A DNA stretch of 64,000 nucleotides from Opisthorchis felineus (lineage: Eukaryota > Platyhelminthes > Trematoda > Opisthorchiida > Opisthorchiidae), in assembly GCA_004794785.1 (NCBI GenBank), contig SJOL01005766.1:319988-383987 (forward strand). The letters run 5' to 3'. Under the pieces are notes generated by a model. It was not told the origin of the DNA, searched no databases, and saw only the letters and a program-made list of their open reading frames with translations. Below, one piece after another: positions 25,496-38,297 of this stretch (position 1 is the first letter of the stretch; every line of letters begins with the position of its first letter). A program made the translations under genes and the position numbers.

Positions 25496-25720
25496 ATTGT
25501 ACTTGCTGTAAAATGTGTGAAAAAAATAACATTAAATGAATTTGCTGAGTATTCTATTTAACGCAAACAAGCTCCACGGGGATCTTCTTATTGACATTAC
25601 GTATTTTACAGATAGTAAGCGTAGTTTAAGCATAGGGTATCGATAAGAAAAGGCATGCAGATCTTTGAGTTTCTGTCTTAATAAACGCTTCTGGTTCCGG
25701 TATGTAGTTGAAACACTCAC

Positions 25721-25760
25721 CAACGTCCGAATGTTCCCTACCAAATTCCATCAAAGGTGC
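25721..25760 (-). other. Candidate 5' exon of the IQ-motif gene (probably 5' UTR)
   Basis: On the minus strand a good donor (GTTG followed by GTGAGTG) sits about 215 nt upstream of the acceptor of the IQ exon. An ATG at 25751-25749 opens MEFGREHSDV before the donor. Splicing joins it to the IQ exon out of frame with the IQ ATG. It would therefore be an upstream ORF or untranslated leader, unless another acceptor is used. The 5' limit is unknown. Confidence 0.35.
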
Positions 25761-27489
25761 ATGTCTAAGCAAACTTTCGTTCTTTCATGTCAACGAAAAA
25801 CAGAATAAAGCGTTACTAGAAAAGCTGGTGGTTCGGTAACTGTGATTGGAGGCGATATGTCCTGTCTAGGTGAGAGCTAATCACACTACTGATCAGGCAC
25901 TCGTGGCCAAACGGTTAGTTGTTCGAAATTCTCTGAGTTTCGTGAGATGCACTCTGTTGATGATTCTCAACAAGGATGAAACACCTGTACTGTGTTTTCC
26001 GGCATTTCAGCATAGATTGGCTTCACTGACAGGATGAACGGTCTGTTGAAAACAAAATCAGTCTCGCAGAGTTTTTGCGTAAATCTCAAGCCGAATAAAT
26101 ACAATCTGATGCACGTAAATTTTGGACAAAAATACGCTTTTTACATGACAAGTGGACGAGAAAACTTTTTGTGAGATTTCAAGTACGGTCGTCTTTAACA
26201 CGTCCGCATGAGGTTCAATGATTTCTAGTTGTCTTTCACCAGGAATATGCATCGTTTTTTTGCAGAAAACAGCAGAGAGTCTCGTACATGTAGTTTAGGC
26301 CGATGAAATCATCAAGGCTATTTACCACATACTCGTGTTTGCGCAAACATTCAGCCATGCTGGATAAGTCGCGTACTTTCAGTTAGCGGGATGTACGCAG
26401 ATGTTGTTCGGAGCCCGTATTCATTCAAAAGTGATTTTCATCAGTTATGGCCTTGCCTGCTGTAGTATACCTCCATACTATAGTAAAGCTTAGTATAGTG
26501 CAGTCTAATTTGCTCAAAAAACGGTAAAGTGCAACCTGGGGGATGAGCAACTCAGAACCTGCACATGCCTACATTGAGTGCACAATTGCTTCAACCCATC
26601 TGATACGATAAACTCTAAAAATCACTTGACATATAGTTTACACATCGTGGACATCCTCCACGGCAAACCGACAGTGAATCGCTTCTCTCAGTGAGCGCAA
26701 CTGTATAGATGTGTTGGGTGTAGCAGCGCATACGAAATTCAAGCCTCAAAGTCACTTCTAATTGGAAGGTCATCCACCAGCTGACGCATAGTTTGTTTTT
26801 GTTTAGTAAATCTCGGCAACTGTTATAATGAGGTAAAACTATCCTATATTAGTTTACTTCCTTTTTAATTCAACATATGAAAAACGAGTTTGCAGAATGC
26901 ACGTTGAGTTTGAAGAACCACCAAAGACGTTCATCTTAGCGCAGAAATTGACGTTCTTGTGAGGGAGCTCAGGTCTAAATTTTAAGTGGTAAGTGGACAT
27001 GTAAGCACACTACTTAGAGTTTACGTAAATCCAAAAAAGGGAGTGTGTGTGCGTGTGTGGGATCAGCGTGGATGTTATATCAAATCGCATTACGTCTTCA
27101 GGTCTACATGGGCTGATGTGCACTGTATGCAGAAAAATTACGAATACACAGTGGATTGCGTCCCACTTGGAGTCCAAAACCTTTTCAGATTCCAGATGTT
27201 CGATGCCTTGCACATTTGTTCGGAGAAACTAGACATTATGAGTGGAACATGGTGATAACTGCCTGGTACCCGCGAGTATGCGTGTGCCTACGTAATGATT
27301 AATGGTTCATAAGTATGGAAAGCGAATACGTGGGTCCAACAGGCGATCTGGAAAGTTTATCTGTCTGCAGTAATCATAGACTATGTGGTTTTAGTTCCGA
27401 CTGGATTTATACGAATTCACTTTAAACTGTGCCTGAACCACAAGGTACCGTCTAACTTCGCCACTATGCATTGAAGCTGTCTCCCGGAC
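25760..27489. other. Upstream of the IQ gene; nothing recognised
   Basis: Would hold the IQ gene's promoter if 25721-25760 is its first exon. No TATA box or other element is convincing. A GT-rich tract lies at 27040-27060. Confidence 0.35.
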
Positions 27490-27560
27490 TAACGACTGAT
27501 CGTCTGCAAGTGAACTGCCGAGCTTGGTGGATAGGTCAACAACCATCCGAACAGTGAAAA
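27490..27560 (+). repeat. Diverged family B repeat copy
   Basis: Reads CTGATCGTCTGCAAGTGAAC, then GCCGAGCTTGG and GTCAACAACCATCCGA. It aligns with the consensus GAAACGTTTGCAAAT...GCCAAGCTCGG...GATCAACAGCCACC of the 59 kb copies. The left part with the ribozyme-like core is not recognisable. Confidence 0.4.
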
Positions 27561-29890
27561 CAACGTTTTTCTAAATCCGGGTGGCCGGTTAGGTTGCTTT
27601 TTCTTATGGGGAAAGGTATATGTACACCATTGAGGGCGTCTTAAACAGAGCATAAGCCAACATTTGAAGTAAACCAAATAAAAAGCAGATTGGGTCCTAC
27701 AATTATGCAGAAACTGAGAAGAGAACTGGGTGCCGGCATCAAGACCATATTGTACCACAACACATTCGGCGGGCTTTTTCGCGACAAGTTGTATTCTACT
27801 GATTGACTTCTACTGCGACTCCGGTAGCAGGATGGTTAGATGTCCACAATGATTTTTGGAGCGTCCTCAAACCTCGTACTCCATGAATTTTGTTTGGCGA
27901 GAACCAGAGGAAATGAAAGTCCGCCCGGACGTGCGAGTGTACCAAAGGCAGTTATAAACTGTCGTGCCAATCAAGTTACAATCATTCATAATCACAAGGG
28001 GCACGCCGATTAGCAAATTCTATTGAAAATCAAAGTTTAGATGCAGAGATCAGCATTACTGTGGGACTGGCTGAACGGTCGGCGTGTTCCTTTAACCCAC
28101 TGAGCCGCAATGGAAGATGACCATGCAGAATCTGCAGAGTCTATTCCACCTTGCTGGTTAATGGATAATTTCTTGGCTGTCCAAGTTTGACGTTGGAAAA
28201 GGTGTGACAATTTGGGCTGACTGATGACTTCATTTGTCATTCCATCTCAATTTGGGCGCCCTGAAAGCATCCAAGGTCATATAGAACACACGCAACACAC
28301 TAATATGGAAGATATGCTCAAGGAAGTGGCTTTGGCATGCCTATGTCAGTTATGGTGATGATGCTGGTGGGGAGTGTAATCAGCAAGTGCCAGCCCACAA
28401 AAAAAAGAATTTGCAAAATGATTTCTTCGGAACAAAAAACGAATTCTTCGAACTGAAACGTTCTACCATATTAATGAAGCCATGTTATTTGGTACGCTGC
28501 CAACTTAGTTTTTTCCTGGCACAGTATACTCTAATCGGATAGTTCTAAACAATTTTCTATTCATCTGGTTGTTGGTTTGTTCTGGGGAACTGAACACTTT
28601 ATTCAGGTGAGTAACTTGGTAATTTGCATTTGTTTCGATTTAGGGGAAAAATCTGAAAGCACGTTTGATTTGGATGCATTGTTGTGTTGTTTGCTAGTGG
28701 TGCATCCCCCTGGAGGAAGTACCCCGGTAAGACTCCTAATTCCAGCAAGAGGAATTTCGTTAATGGAATCTAATGATGGGTAATTTTTACAGATGTTCGA
28801 ATTCTCACAGTGTCAATGAAGCACTGAGCTTCCACAATGCAAGTAACTCCATTTTATTGATCAGACACAGGCTACAATAAGTGAAAACGAGTCTATGTAG
28901 ATGGGCTGACTGCAAAAGCTGTTTGACAACCGGTGATTTACCTTCCACTTATCGGCCCCTGCCCTTAAACTATCCGGATGGCATACCCGGGGGATAGGTT
29001 CAGCTGTGCACTGTGCTAGATGAGTGCCTGTTCTGGTAACGTAATAGCCTTCGGAACTGCAACAGAACTCACAATTTGCACTATATACAAAGAGACAACG
29101 CTATAAGGTCTCATGGTGTTTGGTGAGCACACTCCATTGTGGTCGGTTAGAAACCTTACGTGGCTGCTGTGTAGACATTGTGAGGTGGATAGTTTAACTA
29201 TTACCATAGGAACTGTCGGAGGTAAATTGCCAAACAAAGTCAGATTTTACAGTCGCGTCCAATCGACGAATGAATTAGCCAAATTAGAGAGAAAAAGGAC
29301 ATATGTGTTTTTTCAACATACCAGAAAGCACTTGAGCATCTGCATCAAACGGAATCTGACCGCGGGCGTTCAATTTGTTCACACAGTAATCAGTCACGTT
29401 TCTAAGCAGTCGTGAATAAAATTGTTTCACTGGTCCAGCCGACGACAAAACATGGGCCTAGACATGTTTCCAGCACAGTTATCCAATAGATGTCAACAAA
29501 AACAAGGTTTACCTATAACCTGTATTTGAAATCAACTTTAACTTGGCTCTTTTAGTTCCTTCTTATGTAGCTTTTGGTGATGCTCCTCTGCCTGTCAACA
29601 AATCTCTTGGTTCTAGGGTTCTGGGTTACTCTATCTGCCTGTCTTGTGGTCTGTGAGTCATTTTGCAGCTTGGATTGCGAGAACAGACATCTAGCAGAAC
29701 AAGCAAACGAAGGTTCATCGGAATATCCCGTTCGAATATTATGACGATGAGAGAAATTAGACTTGGACATTAGACAAAGGGTTCAGCCGTAACACGACAT
29801 AGGATTTCTGGCAAAAATCTGATAAACAACCCTGATAAATAAGTTGAATGCCATGTGGTTTATAATATGAAAACATGAGGAGGCCCGTGT
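27560..29890. other. No gene seen
   Basis: Chance frames only (100 codons at 29113-29415, plus). No repeat recognised before the family A copy at 29.9 kb. Confidence 0.4.
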
Positions 29891-29990
29891 ACAGCGCCTA
29901 CCTGATGAGCCCCAAGAAGGACGAAACCGGTTGTGGGCTGTCGAAGAGTTTTCAGCAACCTTGTGAGTAGTTTCCTTTACGAAAATATAA
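29891..29990 (+). ncRNA. Hammerhead-ribozyme-bearing repeat (family A), best helix I
   Basis: CTGATGA at 29902-29908 is followed by a GCCC/GGAC hairpin with a CAAGAA loop (one C-A mismatch), then GAA, the palindrome ACCGGT and T17. The 5' flank GCCTAC pairs with the 3' flank GTGGGC (six pairs, one G-U) to close helix I. That is the layout of a type I hammerhead; predicted cleavage is after 29932. The repeat continues with the family tail TCGAAGAGTTTTCAGCAACC and GTGAGTAG. Helix II has a mismatch and U replaces C at the cleavage site, so this copy may be slow or dead. Confidence 0.6.
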
Positions 29991-30464
29991 TATGGAAGGT
30001 TTAAAGCCAAAACACAGCGTAGTGGAATGTGATGTTAAAATCCGACGTTTCGGTTGCGTGGCTAACCTTTCTCGAGGATTCTGACAATCGATTGAATACA
30101 GGCCTGCCTGAATATGGATCTGTCATCATGTCTTCATTTTAGAATATGTCTGAGATCATTTGGCAATCAGACACAACCGGTGTGTGTGGGTGTGTTAGTT
30201 CTGTGTGCATGTATGCGTGATTGTGCGCAGTTTAGCTGGGAGGTGCCCCAGTCTATTTCATCTCCACCGCTATGGCTGGCGCATTTCGATTTTGTTCAAC
30301 TCTGGTGCTTCAGCGCACGTCGTCCCAAGAATAAATTAACTCCTGGCTGCACTGTTCGCGTGCGGATCACGGAACACAAATTACATGTGCGTTTTTATCC
30401 ATGAAATCTAAGTGAATTTGGAAAAGTTGCGCACGACTCAGCCAGTGCACCCCACACACTTGAG

Positions 30465-30652
30465 TCAAGCCATCAAATCAACTTCAGTGGCGCACCGATT
30501 TAGCATCCTGGGGATCGTTCGATCGACGAATGTCTTGAAGAAGTCGATGGACGACATACCTACTGTTATGGCGATACCGAACGGTATGGCCGTTATAATA
30601 GGTGCAACTACAATAAATGCTATTTTCTTCCTGACTCTGGTTCTGTTACATG
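30465..30652 (-). CDS. Candidate terminal exon with one transmembrane segment
   Basis: Excellent minus-strand acceptor (TATCCTAATTGTTTTCAG). In phase 1 it opens CNRTRVRKK followed by a hydrophobic stretch (IAFIVVAPIITAIPFGIAI). An amphipathic end SSIDFFKTFVDRTIPRMLN and a stop follow. A positive cluster before a roughly 20-residue hydrophobic run suggests a membrane helix with its N-side in the cytoplasm. An upstream mini-exon at 31003-31033 joins in the right phase. Family not recognised. An antisense frame (30412-30666, plus) exists but is less hydrophobic and lacks splice signals. Confidence 0.35.
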
Positions 30653-30904
30653 CTGAAAACAATTAGGATATCGTTTTCATTTTATAGACACCGGCCAAAT
30701 AATGAGGGAGAATGAATTGTTACTTTGGACCACTGGGCTAATAATGGTGGCCATTAAGTCAGAAAAGAAAACTCTTTTAGTGATTCTGACCCTACCTAAA
30801 GACCGCACGCGAAACTTAGCTTAATGCGATGCCACCTTTAGTTGGTTAAAACTGCGAAATAATCGTCCGTCTGTTCAACCGACTCAAATCCAAACTAACA
30901 CCAA

Positions 30905-31483
30905 CTACGTATCCGCAAGTCGCGTTTCCTCAAGAAATACACCACCACACTTCGGATGTAAAGAGCAATCGATAACTGAGCAATCGAATATGTCCATCTT
31001 ACACAAGCGATTTTGAACAAGGTATGGCCCTATCTGAAAAAATATGAAGACGGATAAAGTTGAATTTTCCAGAGCGGTAGCTAGATGAAGGAGGTTTGAT
31101 ATTTTGGAAGGCGGGACACTAAATGCGGTTTTAACTCCGAATTCAAAACCACTGAACAAGGGAAATGAATCCGTTGACGCCCAGTGCCACCAGATACCGA
31201 ACAACTGTACACACTGTTTGAAACAGAGATCAAAGCAGTTAACAGCTGAACTTGTAAACACCATCAGTTTGACTGACGCGACGCGGAAAAGCTGCGGATT
31301 TCTTGACGCAACCGTACACTGGGGGTAGACGCCTATCTTATTCCCAAATCTAAGGTTTGCTTGTTGATAACTTCCCCTGGGAAAGATATATTGGTGGCTT
31401 GCATGATGGCTTTTTCTCCAGTTGTTTTTGGTATCGATTCCTGATGATTTTTTACCATAAAATGTTGAACCCCGCTTGTCCAT
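30905..31483 (-). CDS. 192-codon unassigned open frame
   Basis: One of the three longest frames in the window and longer than expected by chance at this base composition. It starts MDKRGSTFYGKKSSGID and has hydrophobic, Cys-rich stretches (VNCFDLCFKQCVQLFGIWWH). It contains good acceptors at about 31166 (CATTTCCCTTGTTCAG) and 31034, so it may mix exon and intron. A 74-codon plus frame (31104-31328, EGGTLNAVLTPNSK...) is antisense. No domain recognised; I cannot decide which strand, if any, is coding. Confidence 0.25.
   Translation of the reverse strand: MDKRGSTFYGKKSSGIDTKNNWRKSHHASHQYIFPRGSYQQANLRFGNKIGVYPQCTVASRNPQLFRVASVKLMVFTSSAVNCFDLCFKQCVQLFGIWWHWASTDSFPLFSGFEFGVKTAFSVPPSKISNLLHLATALENSTLSVFIFFQIGPYLVQNRLCKMDIFDCSVIDCSLHPKCGGVFLEETRLADT
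31003..31033 (-). CDS. Candidate 31-nt mini-exon upstream of the 30.5 kb exon
   Basis: The acceptor CGTCTTCATATTTTTTCAG is among the best in the window; the donor TTGT|GTAAGA follows 31 nt later. Coding IGPYLVQNRL, it ends in phase 1, matching the phase-1 start of 30465-30652. Alternatively, reading through the donor keeps the long frame 30905-31483 open. Confidence 0.25.
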
Positions 31484-34400
31484 TGGTGAATTGGAACTGC
31501 GGCGTTATTTTCGTTCTTATGTGTATTAGAAGATGCGCAAACGCACCGGATCACATAACCTCTGTATGAACGATTTGGCTTAACCACATGACGGCTTAGA
31601 TAAAGCGTCTAGGTATATTCTCGAAAAAAAATTGTTGAACCACGCTTGCGTAATTGATGGGGCCGATAGCAGTGGACTAGTTGCACAGGGTTAATTGTCC
31701 TTGCACCACATAAAGAGGGCGTTTTTATGGTTGTATCTTCTCAGGACTCCTTGAACGCGCTGAGAATATTTTTGCGAAAAATTCTGCAAAGTACATTGGG
31801 ATAGCCTACGTCTTTTGAGTGCTGCTTAAAAACGCTCAGCGACGATGCGCCTTCAAAACATAATGGTGCACTAGAATTCACCCTAATACCTTCCGTGGAA
31901 CAATGTGTGGTGAACGTTCCTGACAAGCGCTGAGATACACAATCGTTGGTTGGGTGGAAGATCATTGCAGACGAGCGGAAACTGTTTCGTTCACGCTCGT
32001 GTTGCTGAGCACTTGGATGCGTGGCCTAACAGATATTGAAAGGCTAATACCGTCCCATCCATCCCCTCATGCATCATCAGGCAATGTTTATATAAAGCAA
32101 ACCAAAGATTGAATGAATTTTTGATGGTTTTCCCAGAGTGCGGACGTGTATTTTCAAGGCATTCTTCTCTCATTTAACAATATCAAGCCGAAGTTTAAGC
32201 CCAAGCGGGGGTCCCATGGCTGCAGCAGAAATTTTCAGTGATTTAGTCAGCTCTGTCCAAACTGTTATTTTCGAAAATTACCGCATTTAGTTTGAGTACA
32301 CGTATGCGGACAAGTTGTTCCGTTCGGTCTCAACAGCTAAAGTCATCGAAGACATCTGCACCAGTTCTTTCAAACTCTGCGGTTGACTTTTTCTAGTGCG
32401 GAAACCTGTTTGAAGAAACGTGTCGGCCCCTTGATTAAGGAGCAATATTTTCAGAAGAGTTTAACCTCTGTTGGGAATTGAAATATTTTTATCAACGGTA
32501 CCCTTGTTCCATACAACGTTTCCTATGGATATAGGGAGAGTGTTTGTGATTAAACTTTGGTGGCTGACGGTGCACTTTCAATGACAACTAAACTTAGATC
32601 TTTGTTTGCCTTGATCCAACCAATATGTGAGTCGAAAATCGATAGGAGAATTCAGTAGTGTGGGTGTTAGCAATTACGTTGACGAGCATCTGTGCACATG
32701 TGGTTGGCTCACACTTAGGTTTCGAACAGTCAGTGTGCAAATGGTGGCAGAACATTCACATAATCAGTCAAAACAAATTGACTTGAAAAAAGGCGTTTTT
32801 TTTCAAAACCAAATCCCCGAGAGCATCGGAGTGAAAGTGAGTGCTATGTACCATGGAATTCTGCTTTCTGGATGGAATCCCAATATAGTTCACTTGAATT
32901 GTCGTTCAGGTGCACAGATTAAATCAACAAGAGTTTGGTATTCAGTAAAGAGGAAAATTCCGATGATTTCCGGCGACTTCTTCTCTGTTGAGCCCTGAAA
33001 GATGGGAGCTGTGTGATTATTAGGTTGGCATTGCGATATCTTGACCAAGTGGGTGCATTTTGCGCTGATTGCTCCTGCAAGTGAGTAACAGTACTCAATT
33101 TCATACTATATATGGGGTGGCTCCGTATCTCTCAAAGGATATGAGAAGCTCATATCCAAAGATCATAGATGCAACGCGTAATATGTCCTCCCAAAGCTTT
33201 CATCATTAAGTGATTTTGCTTGTATCCAACTCATTTCTCGGCTTACAAACGTTTCCAGATCAAATCCATGTGTCTCGAGTCGTACCCATCAGTAGTCAAG
33301 TTACCGACAAATAACCGGGAAAGTTAGACGAATGACATTCTGGAAAATGTGAAATTATTGACGAACTCCAGAACACTGGCTACACAGGCTTGCACATAGA
33401 AAGTTACTTGTCACCAAGGGAAAATATGTAAATAACTTTCTCTTACAATTGGTTCAAACACCAGCTCAGCTCTGGTGCCCGAGCACCTTCAAACTGCTTC
33501 GGAATCTTCGTTCTACAGGAATGTCTTTTTGCCGTGCTGAGTCTTTCAAGTATGTTCCAAAATGCTGCTTCTCTTCTACACATCCCTGAAAGCCAAACTA
33601 ACCGATTTACCCTCTGTGATACATTCCACAGAGGTTTTTGCCCACTACTATGACTTAGTATACTAGAAAAGCGCACATACGTTCTGATAAAATTGCGCAT
33701 TATCTGGTGTTTTGCTTTAGAAAATCAAATTTTTAGGTCATTCTATTTAGATAAATAGACGCTTATTTACATGGTGCTCCATAAACAAACCAAACTTGGC
33801 AGCTGGTTTTGTTTTTCTGCCTTTTGGTGGCCGAAAATCTTTTCTCCTTGGGTGGTCTGAAAACACACTGTACATTTGAAAACCGCTGATTAACATCTCG
33901 TGTGTGTTACCACTGACCTGGCCAAGATCAGTAAATCTCAAAAGTGTGGCAGCCTGAAAGATTTGGGTGATCTGAAAAAACCTTCCATTCTAGATTGTTT
34001 ATACTCCGCGCTATATGGATACTGCAACTCTTCCCGCACAAATTTGTGGAACAGAAGAGAGAATGACCTACGTGAGAGGAAACCGCTGGCCGTAACTCCA
34101 TTGATGGGACTTTAGGTTCCTAGTTCAAATCAATATATACGCACCATTTTGGCATGCTTGACGCTTGACTATTTATTCAAATCATTAGGACAGGCAAGTA
34201 TTGAACAAGGGATGTCTCCCACTTGGTCACTGAATTGCAATTAGTAAGTGGGAAGATGCATCACTGGAACGAAATCAAGGGTCATGGAAGAAACATCAAC
34301 AAGCAGTATGTACATCTGTGAACGGAGACATTCACGTCGTTCTCCTGTACAGGCCACTGTGGCAACTATCAAACTGACACTTATGATTCAAACAAATAAG

Positions 34401-34981
34401 CGTGTTTTCAGAAATATGAAAGTGTTCGCTGATTCGTGTGAAAACGTTGCCCACAATGGGCGAGTATCTTACGGCGCTCATAGTTAGTAGTGAATTTTAA
34501 TAAGATGCTCAACGTTTGTCACGCAAATTGGTTTGGAAACGCATGAGCACCGAGTTTCGATGAGCCGAGCCACACCCGAACCGGACGTCAATCAAGAACA
34601 GCTCGTTGGTCACCACGCCCATTTTTGTAACCATTGCGGACACAAAGACCGTAAATTTTCCCGTCAATAATTGGATGGCGTTAGGAACAGAGGATATCCC
34701 AAAGGTGCGAGAATTAGCCAAACTTCTGGACAGACTACCTATGCAGTCTGATTCTCAGAGTAATTTATGAATCAACAGTATCAGCAAACTATAACCAGTC
34801 AACTTTTCAAGCTTCCGCAATTGAGTCAAATACTTTCAGGAAATAATACGTTCTAACTGTTTTGCTGGTTTTCAGATGATAAAGTCTGATGTATATATGG
34901 GTGGGCACGCAACCATGTTCTGTCTACCACACTGGGAAAACTGGACTCACTAGATGAGTAGGCCATATTCAATTAGGGTTG
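31484..34981. other. No confident gene
   Basis: A 123-codon plus frame (32627-32998) and several shorter ones lack clear splice borders or domains. A minus frame ending about 31333 (IPKTTGEKAIMQATNISFPG) looks polar but is unsupported. Confidence 0.35.
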
Positions 34982-35146
34982 GGCTGTAGCGTGCTTTCGG
35001 TGCCCAGTGGCATACCACCGGAAGGAAGCACGGGGGCTGGGATATTGCCAGGTTGCTCAAGCCTAGACAGAGGAAGTCGAGAGGTAGAGGTTCAAACGAC
35101 GGACCTTCCGGTCAGTAAGTTCGCACTCTGACCAGTGTTTGAGTTA
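34982..35146 (-). repeat. tRNA-derived SINE copy 2
   Basis: Same order as the 38.2 kb copy on the minus strand: GGTCAGAGTGCGAACTTACT, GACCGGAAGGTCC, a B-box relic GTTTGAACC, then CTTCCTTCCGGTGG. It has more substitutions in the A box, so it is an older copy. Confidence 0.65.
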
Positions 35147-36879
35147 GTAATGTGGCTTGCTCGGATTTGCAAATTACACTCGATCAGCCGCAATATGAGG
35201 TGGCAAACTGCTGTCTGGATTTTGAGATAGGCATGGACGTGAAGCCGTCCGAGCGGTGATTTAGGCGAAACAGATTGCAGACGCCGGATTAAATTTGTAT
35301 TCATTAATACTACCCCACTGTGCATGAAGACGCCAAATTACTCGGACTTCACTTGACCGAAAATTGCATCCGAGTTGGTGAAAGTTGTGATCCGAGGGCC
35401 ACAGTATCATCAAATTAATCTGCGCGACCATGCTGAGATTTGCTAGCTGTGCTTGAGGCTGATTCACGCGTGCACGCCTAGAGGTTTATTATGCCAGGTC
35501 AAATGATAAATAACTTGTGGAATATGATGCAATGTTAAGCCTGAAAAAATAACGCAAAACCGGCTCAAAATGACTTCCTTGAGATGTTGATGACCGTTAG
35601 TTCAGCTGCATGGAAAAAGGTTGTATCTCACGATTGTAGAACAGGATAAATATATTCAAACTTGAAATAAAATCGTAAGTTATCTAGCTCACTACAAGTG
35701 CCTAGTTATCTCGAGACATGAACAACTAAACTAAAATCTGATTGAGGTTGGTGAAATTACTGACTAAGTCCTAGTTTACTGTGAATGCAATATAGGCACG
35801 TGACTGGGTATGAATGAATACGCACCTGGATTCTGAGACAGCACATAAGTAATCCGAGATAAAAGAGGTAAAATTCGTACACTTCCATTATCTGAGTTCA
35901 AATACATCTGCGCGACATCACCTAAAGTAAGTGTGGTATAGATTTTTCTCTGTGGCTTGGATGAGCAACTCTGTTGTTGCGATCGATTGTTGTAGGATGG
36001 CAACACGAATGGGGGGACCCAGGACTTCGCAGTACTCCGGAGCCGCACCCGAACTTGGCACGTAGGCCCAGCTGGTGCTAAATATCATTCAGTTGGGTCT
36101 GTCCAACGCTGATCACACAAATTCAATTCTGGCACCATCGTACGTTTGACACTCCCGAATGTCCAGGGTTCGAGTCTTTCTCAGATAGAAAGACGACATA
36201 CACGTGCGTCAGATAAATGAAATCGACAACAGCATTCAGCACAAACCATATAGAAGAAATTGATTATAGCGGCAAAAACAACGTTCAGCCTGACAACCAA
36301 GACAGTCAAGTGACTTACGCTCCCTTAGTTTAGACACGACTAAGCATGAAACTAAAATACAACAATCCACAAGGCGTATGTAGATATCATCTTGTGGCTC
36401 ACAGTCTACAAGGGGGAATTCGGGACGTATACATACAGCCAACTAATACTGGACATGATTCACTTTGATCTGCACAACGATGGTCATGCAAGGTGACTTT
36501 CAACACCGTTGTAATGTAGGAAGAAAAGCGGGGTTTTGCAGACACATAAAATAATAACCCGGAAGTTGAAACGAATATTGTCTAGTTCAGATATTCTCGG
36601 TGCTGTATTACTAATAGCCCGAATACCAGAATATATCTGCGTGATGTTCCGTAGTTAGCCATCTTTTCACCTAGCTCTAACCACATAGAACTGATCATTC
36701 GATTTGCTCTCAGTGCTATCTCGAGTATCCGGACCCAAAGTTTTAACAGTCACTGAATTGGCTAACTCCAGTTCTCATTGGTTTCCTTAATGCCGTCTTG
36801 AATTTTCTATTTCCAGATACATTCACCAAAATCTTTTGGATTTTTATTCAATGGTTCCAGGTGGCCAACTGTCTGTTTA
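35147..36879. other. No gene seen
   Basis: A B-box-like GGGTTCGAGTC at about 36162-36172 (plus) suggests another tRNA-headed repeat fragment, but the rest does not align with the SINE copies. Confidence 0.4.
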
Positions 36880-37250
36880 GCATGTTTCTGGCTCTTTGAA
36901 TTATCTTGACCACACAAACGCTGCTTGTGAATCGTATTCTCACCCATTCGGCCACCGCAGGCATGGAAAGTGATTGCGGGCTTCATGTAGTCACAGCGCG
37001 TTCGTCGGAGGATATCCGTGTCAGGAACTCATTGAGTTTGATGAACATCAAGTGCTGGTCTCAGGAAGTGCATCTGAGAGCCGTTCACTAATCAGTTGCT
37101 GCACCGGCATTTAGACAGTATTTCAGTGCCATACAAGAGGACTGGTAAAACAGTCACACTGTAAAAATTCAGCTTCGTCCCCAGTCACTCAAGGATCCTC
37201 TACACCCGTTTCACAATTTTAACAAGGGCCAAACTATCCCTCTTAATGGA
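36880..37250 (-). mobile_element. LINE reverse-transcriptase C-terminal relic
   Basis: On the minus strand one frame reads RDSLALVKIVKRV, a stop, then KLNFYSVTVLPVLLYGTEI. It matches the pattern of the C-terminal part of non-LTR reverse transcriptases ('KLxLYxSxVLPVLLYGxETW'). Several stops follow. The 3' continuation is shifted and only weakly recognisable. It is a dead, short LINE fragment; clade not assignable by eye. Confidence 0.45.
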
Positions 37251-37662
37251 TGATCTTTGCCCAACGTCCACGATCAATTGAGCAGGATAATTGCACGCAA
37301 CAGTCCACGGAATTCGTTCCAGACTTATTGAGTGGTGAAGTGCCGGAAACCCGCTTTGAGCACTTTGGTGTGAAACACATATTGCTTGAGCCGGCGCATC
37401 AAATAAACTTCGCAGCGGGAGTCACACACGCTTCAGATGTTGGTCGCAGTTCATCACACGAATGTCGAACCATACACAGTTGTCCGCAAATGTGAAAGTA
37501 TGGATATCAAACGCTGGACTGAGCGCGAAATGTCACTGTGCAGTTTCTTCAACCGATATTTATGTCCTTGATTTTAGGTTATATAAATAATTGGCAATCG
37601 TTAATGAACCGTTGCGTCGCCCTAGCAAGTCTCAGAAGCCAGTAAAATGCTGACTGTCGCAT

Positions 37663-37681
37663 AATATATATATATATTATT
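37663..37681. repeat. (TA)n tract
   Basis: An AT-alternating run, self-complementary, in a gene-free AT-rich stretch. Confidence 0.8.
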
Positions 37682-38124
37682 GAAGTAATTAAACTGAAAA
37701 CAAAACGAGATTGGTTCAGTCAGATATAACTGTGATATAAGGCTCTTATGTTACATTTTCTCAGGCATCGGTAGGCAATGGCTCAATATTTCCTGACAAA
37801 AAATGTGACTATTTCCGGCAGCTTTCAATTAGTCTAGAAAGGTCTATTAAAGTTCTTTTTCTACACAACTTAACATAGCTTCTTATGTTTTGGAAAATGA
37901 ACAATTGAACATAAATTTATAAGCCACAGGTGATTTTGTCGGTCGACCTTGGGACTACTTTTCAGTGTTTTGTACCATGCACGTGGTTTGCGTGACCACA
38001 ATCATCCCTGCTATTCCCACGGCCATACCCCAAAGTCAGGCCTGTTATGCACGTCGTTGGTAACGAGTAGGTTGAAAGTATGCGTTTGAGCTTCTTGTCA
38101 CTTGCCTCTCAAACAGACGTAAAC

Positions 38125-38297
38125 TAAGATAAGATAATCGTTCAGCTGTAACACAATTTTGGTGCCTAGATGCCATGCCACCCGAAGGAAGCAAGGGGAT
38201 ACTGTCAGGTTGCCCAAACCTAGAGAGAGAGGTCGGGTTAGAACCAAGGACCTTCCGGTCAGTAAATTCGCGCTCTAACCACTGAGCCACCTCCACT
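38125..38297 (-). repeat. tRNA-derived SINE copy 1
   Basis: The minus strand begins TGGAGGTGGCTCAGTGGTTA (A-box-like, about 38278-38288). A B box GGTTCTAACCC follows at 38245-38235, so it carries an internal RNA polymerase III promoter from a tRNA ancestor. After the tRNA head comes a body with CCTGACAGTATCCCC, CTTCCTTCGGGTGGCATGGC and ACAGCTGAACG. One frame reads AQWLEREFTDRKVLGSNPTS, a string I recognise as a recurrent spurious protein in fluke annotations. The 3' limit is unclear. Confidence 0.75.

Noticed and set aside
38045..38296. 83-codon minus frame starting MEVAQWLEREF
   Set aside because: This is the SINE read as protein, a known type of spurious gene call in fluke annotations.
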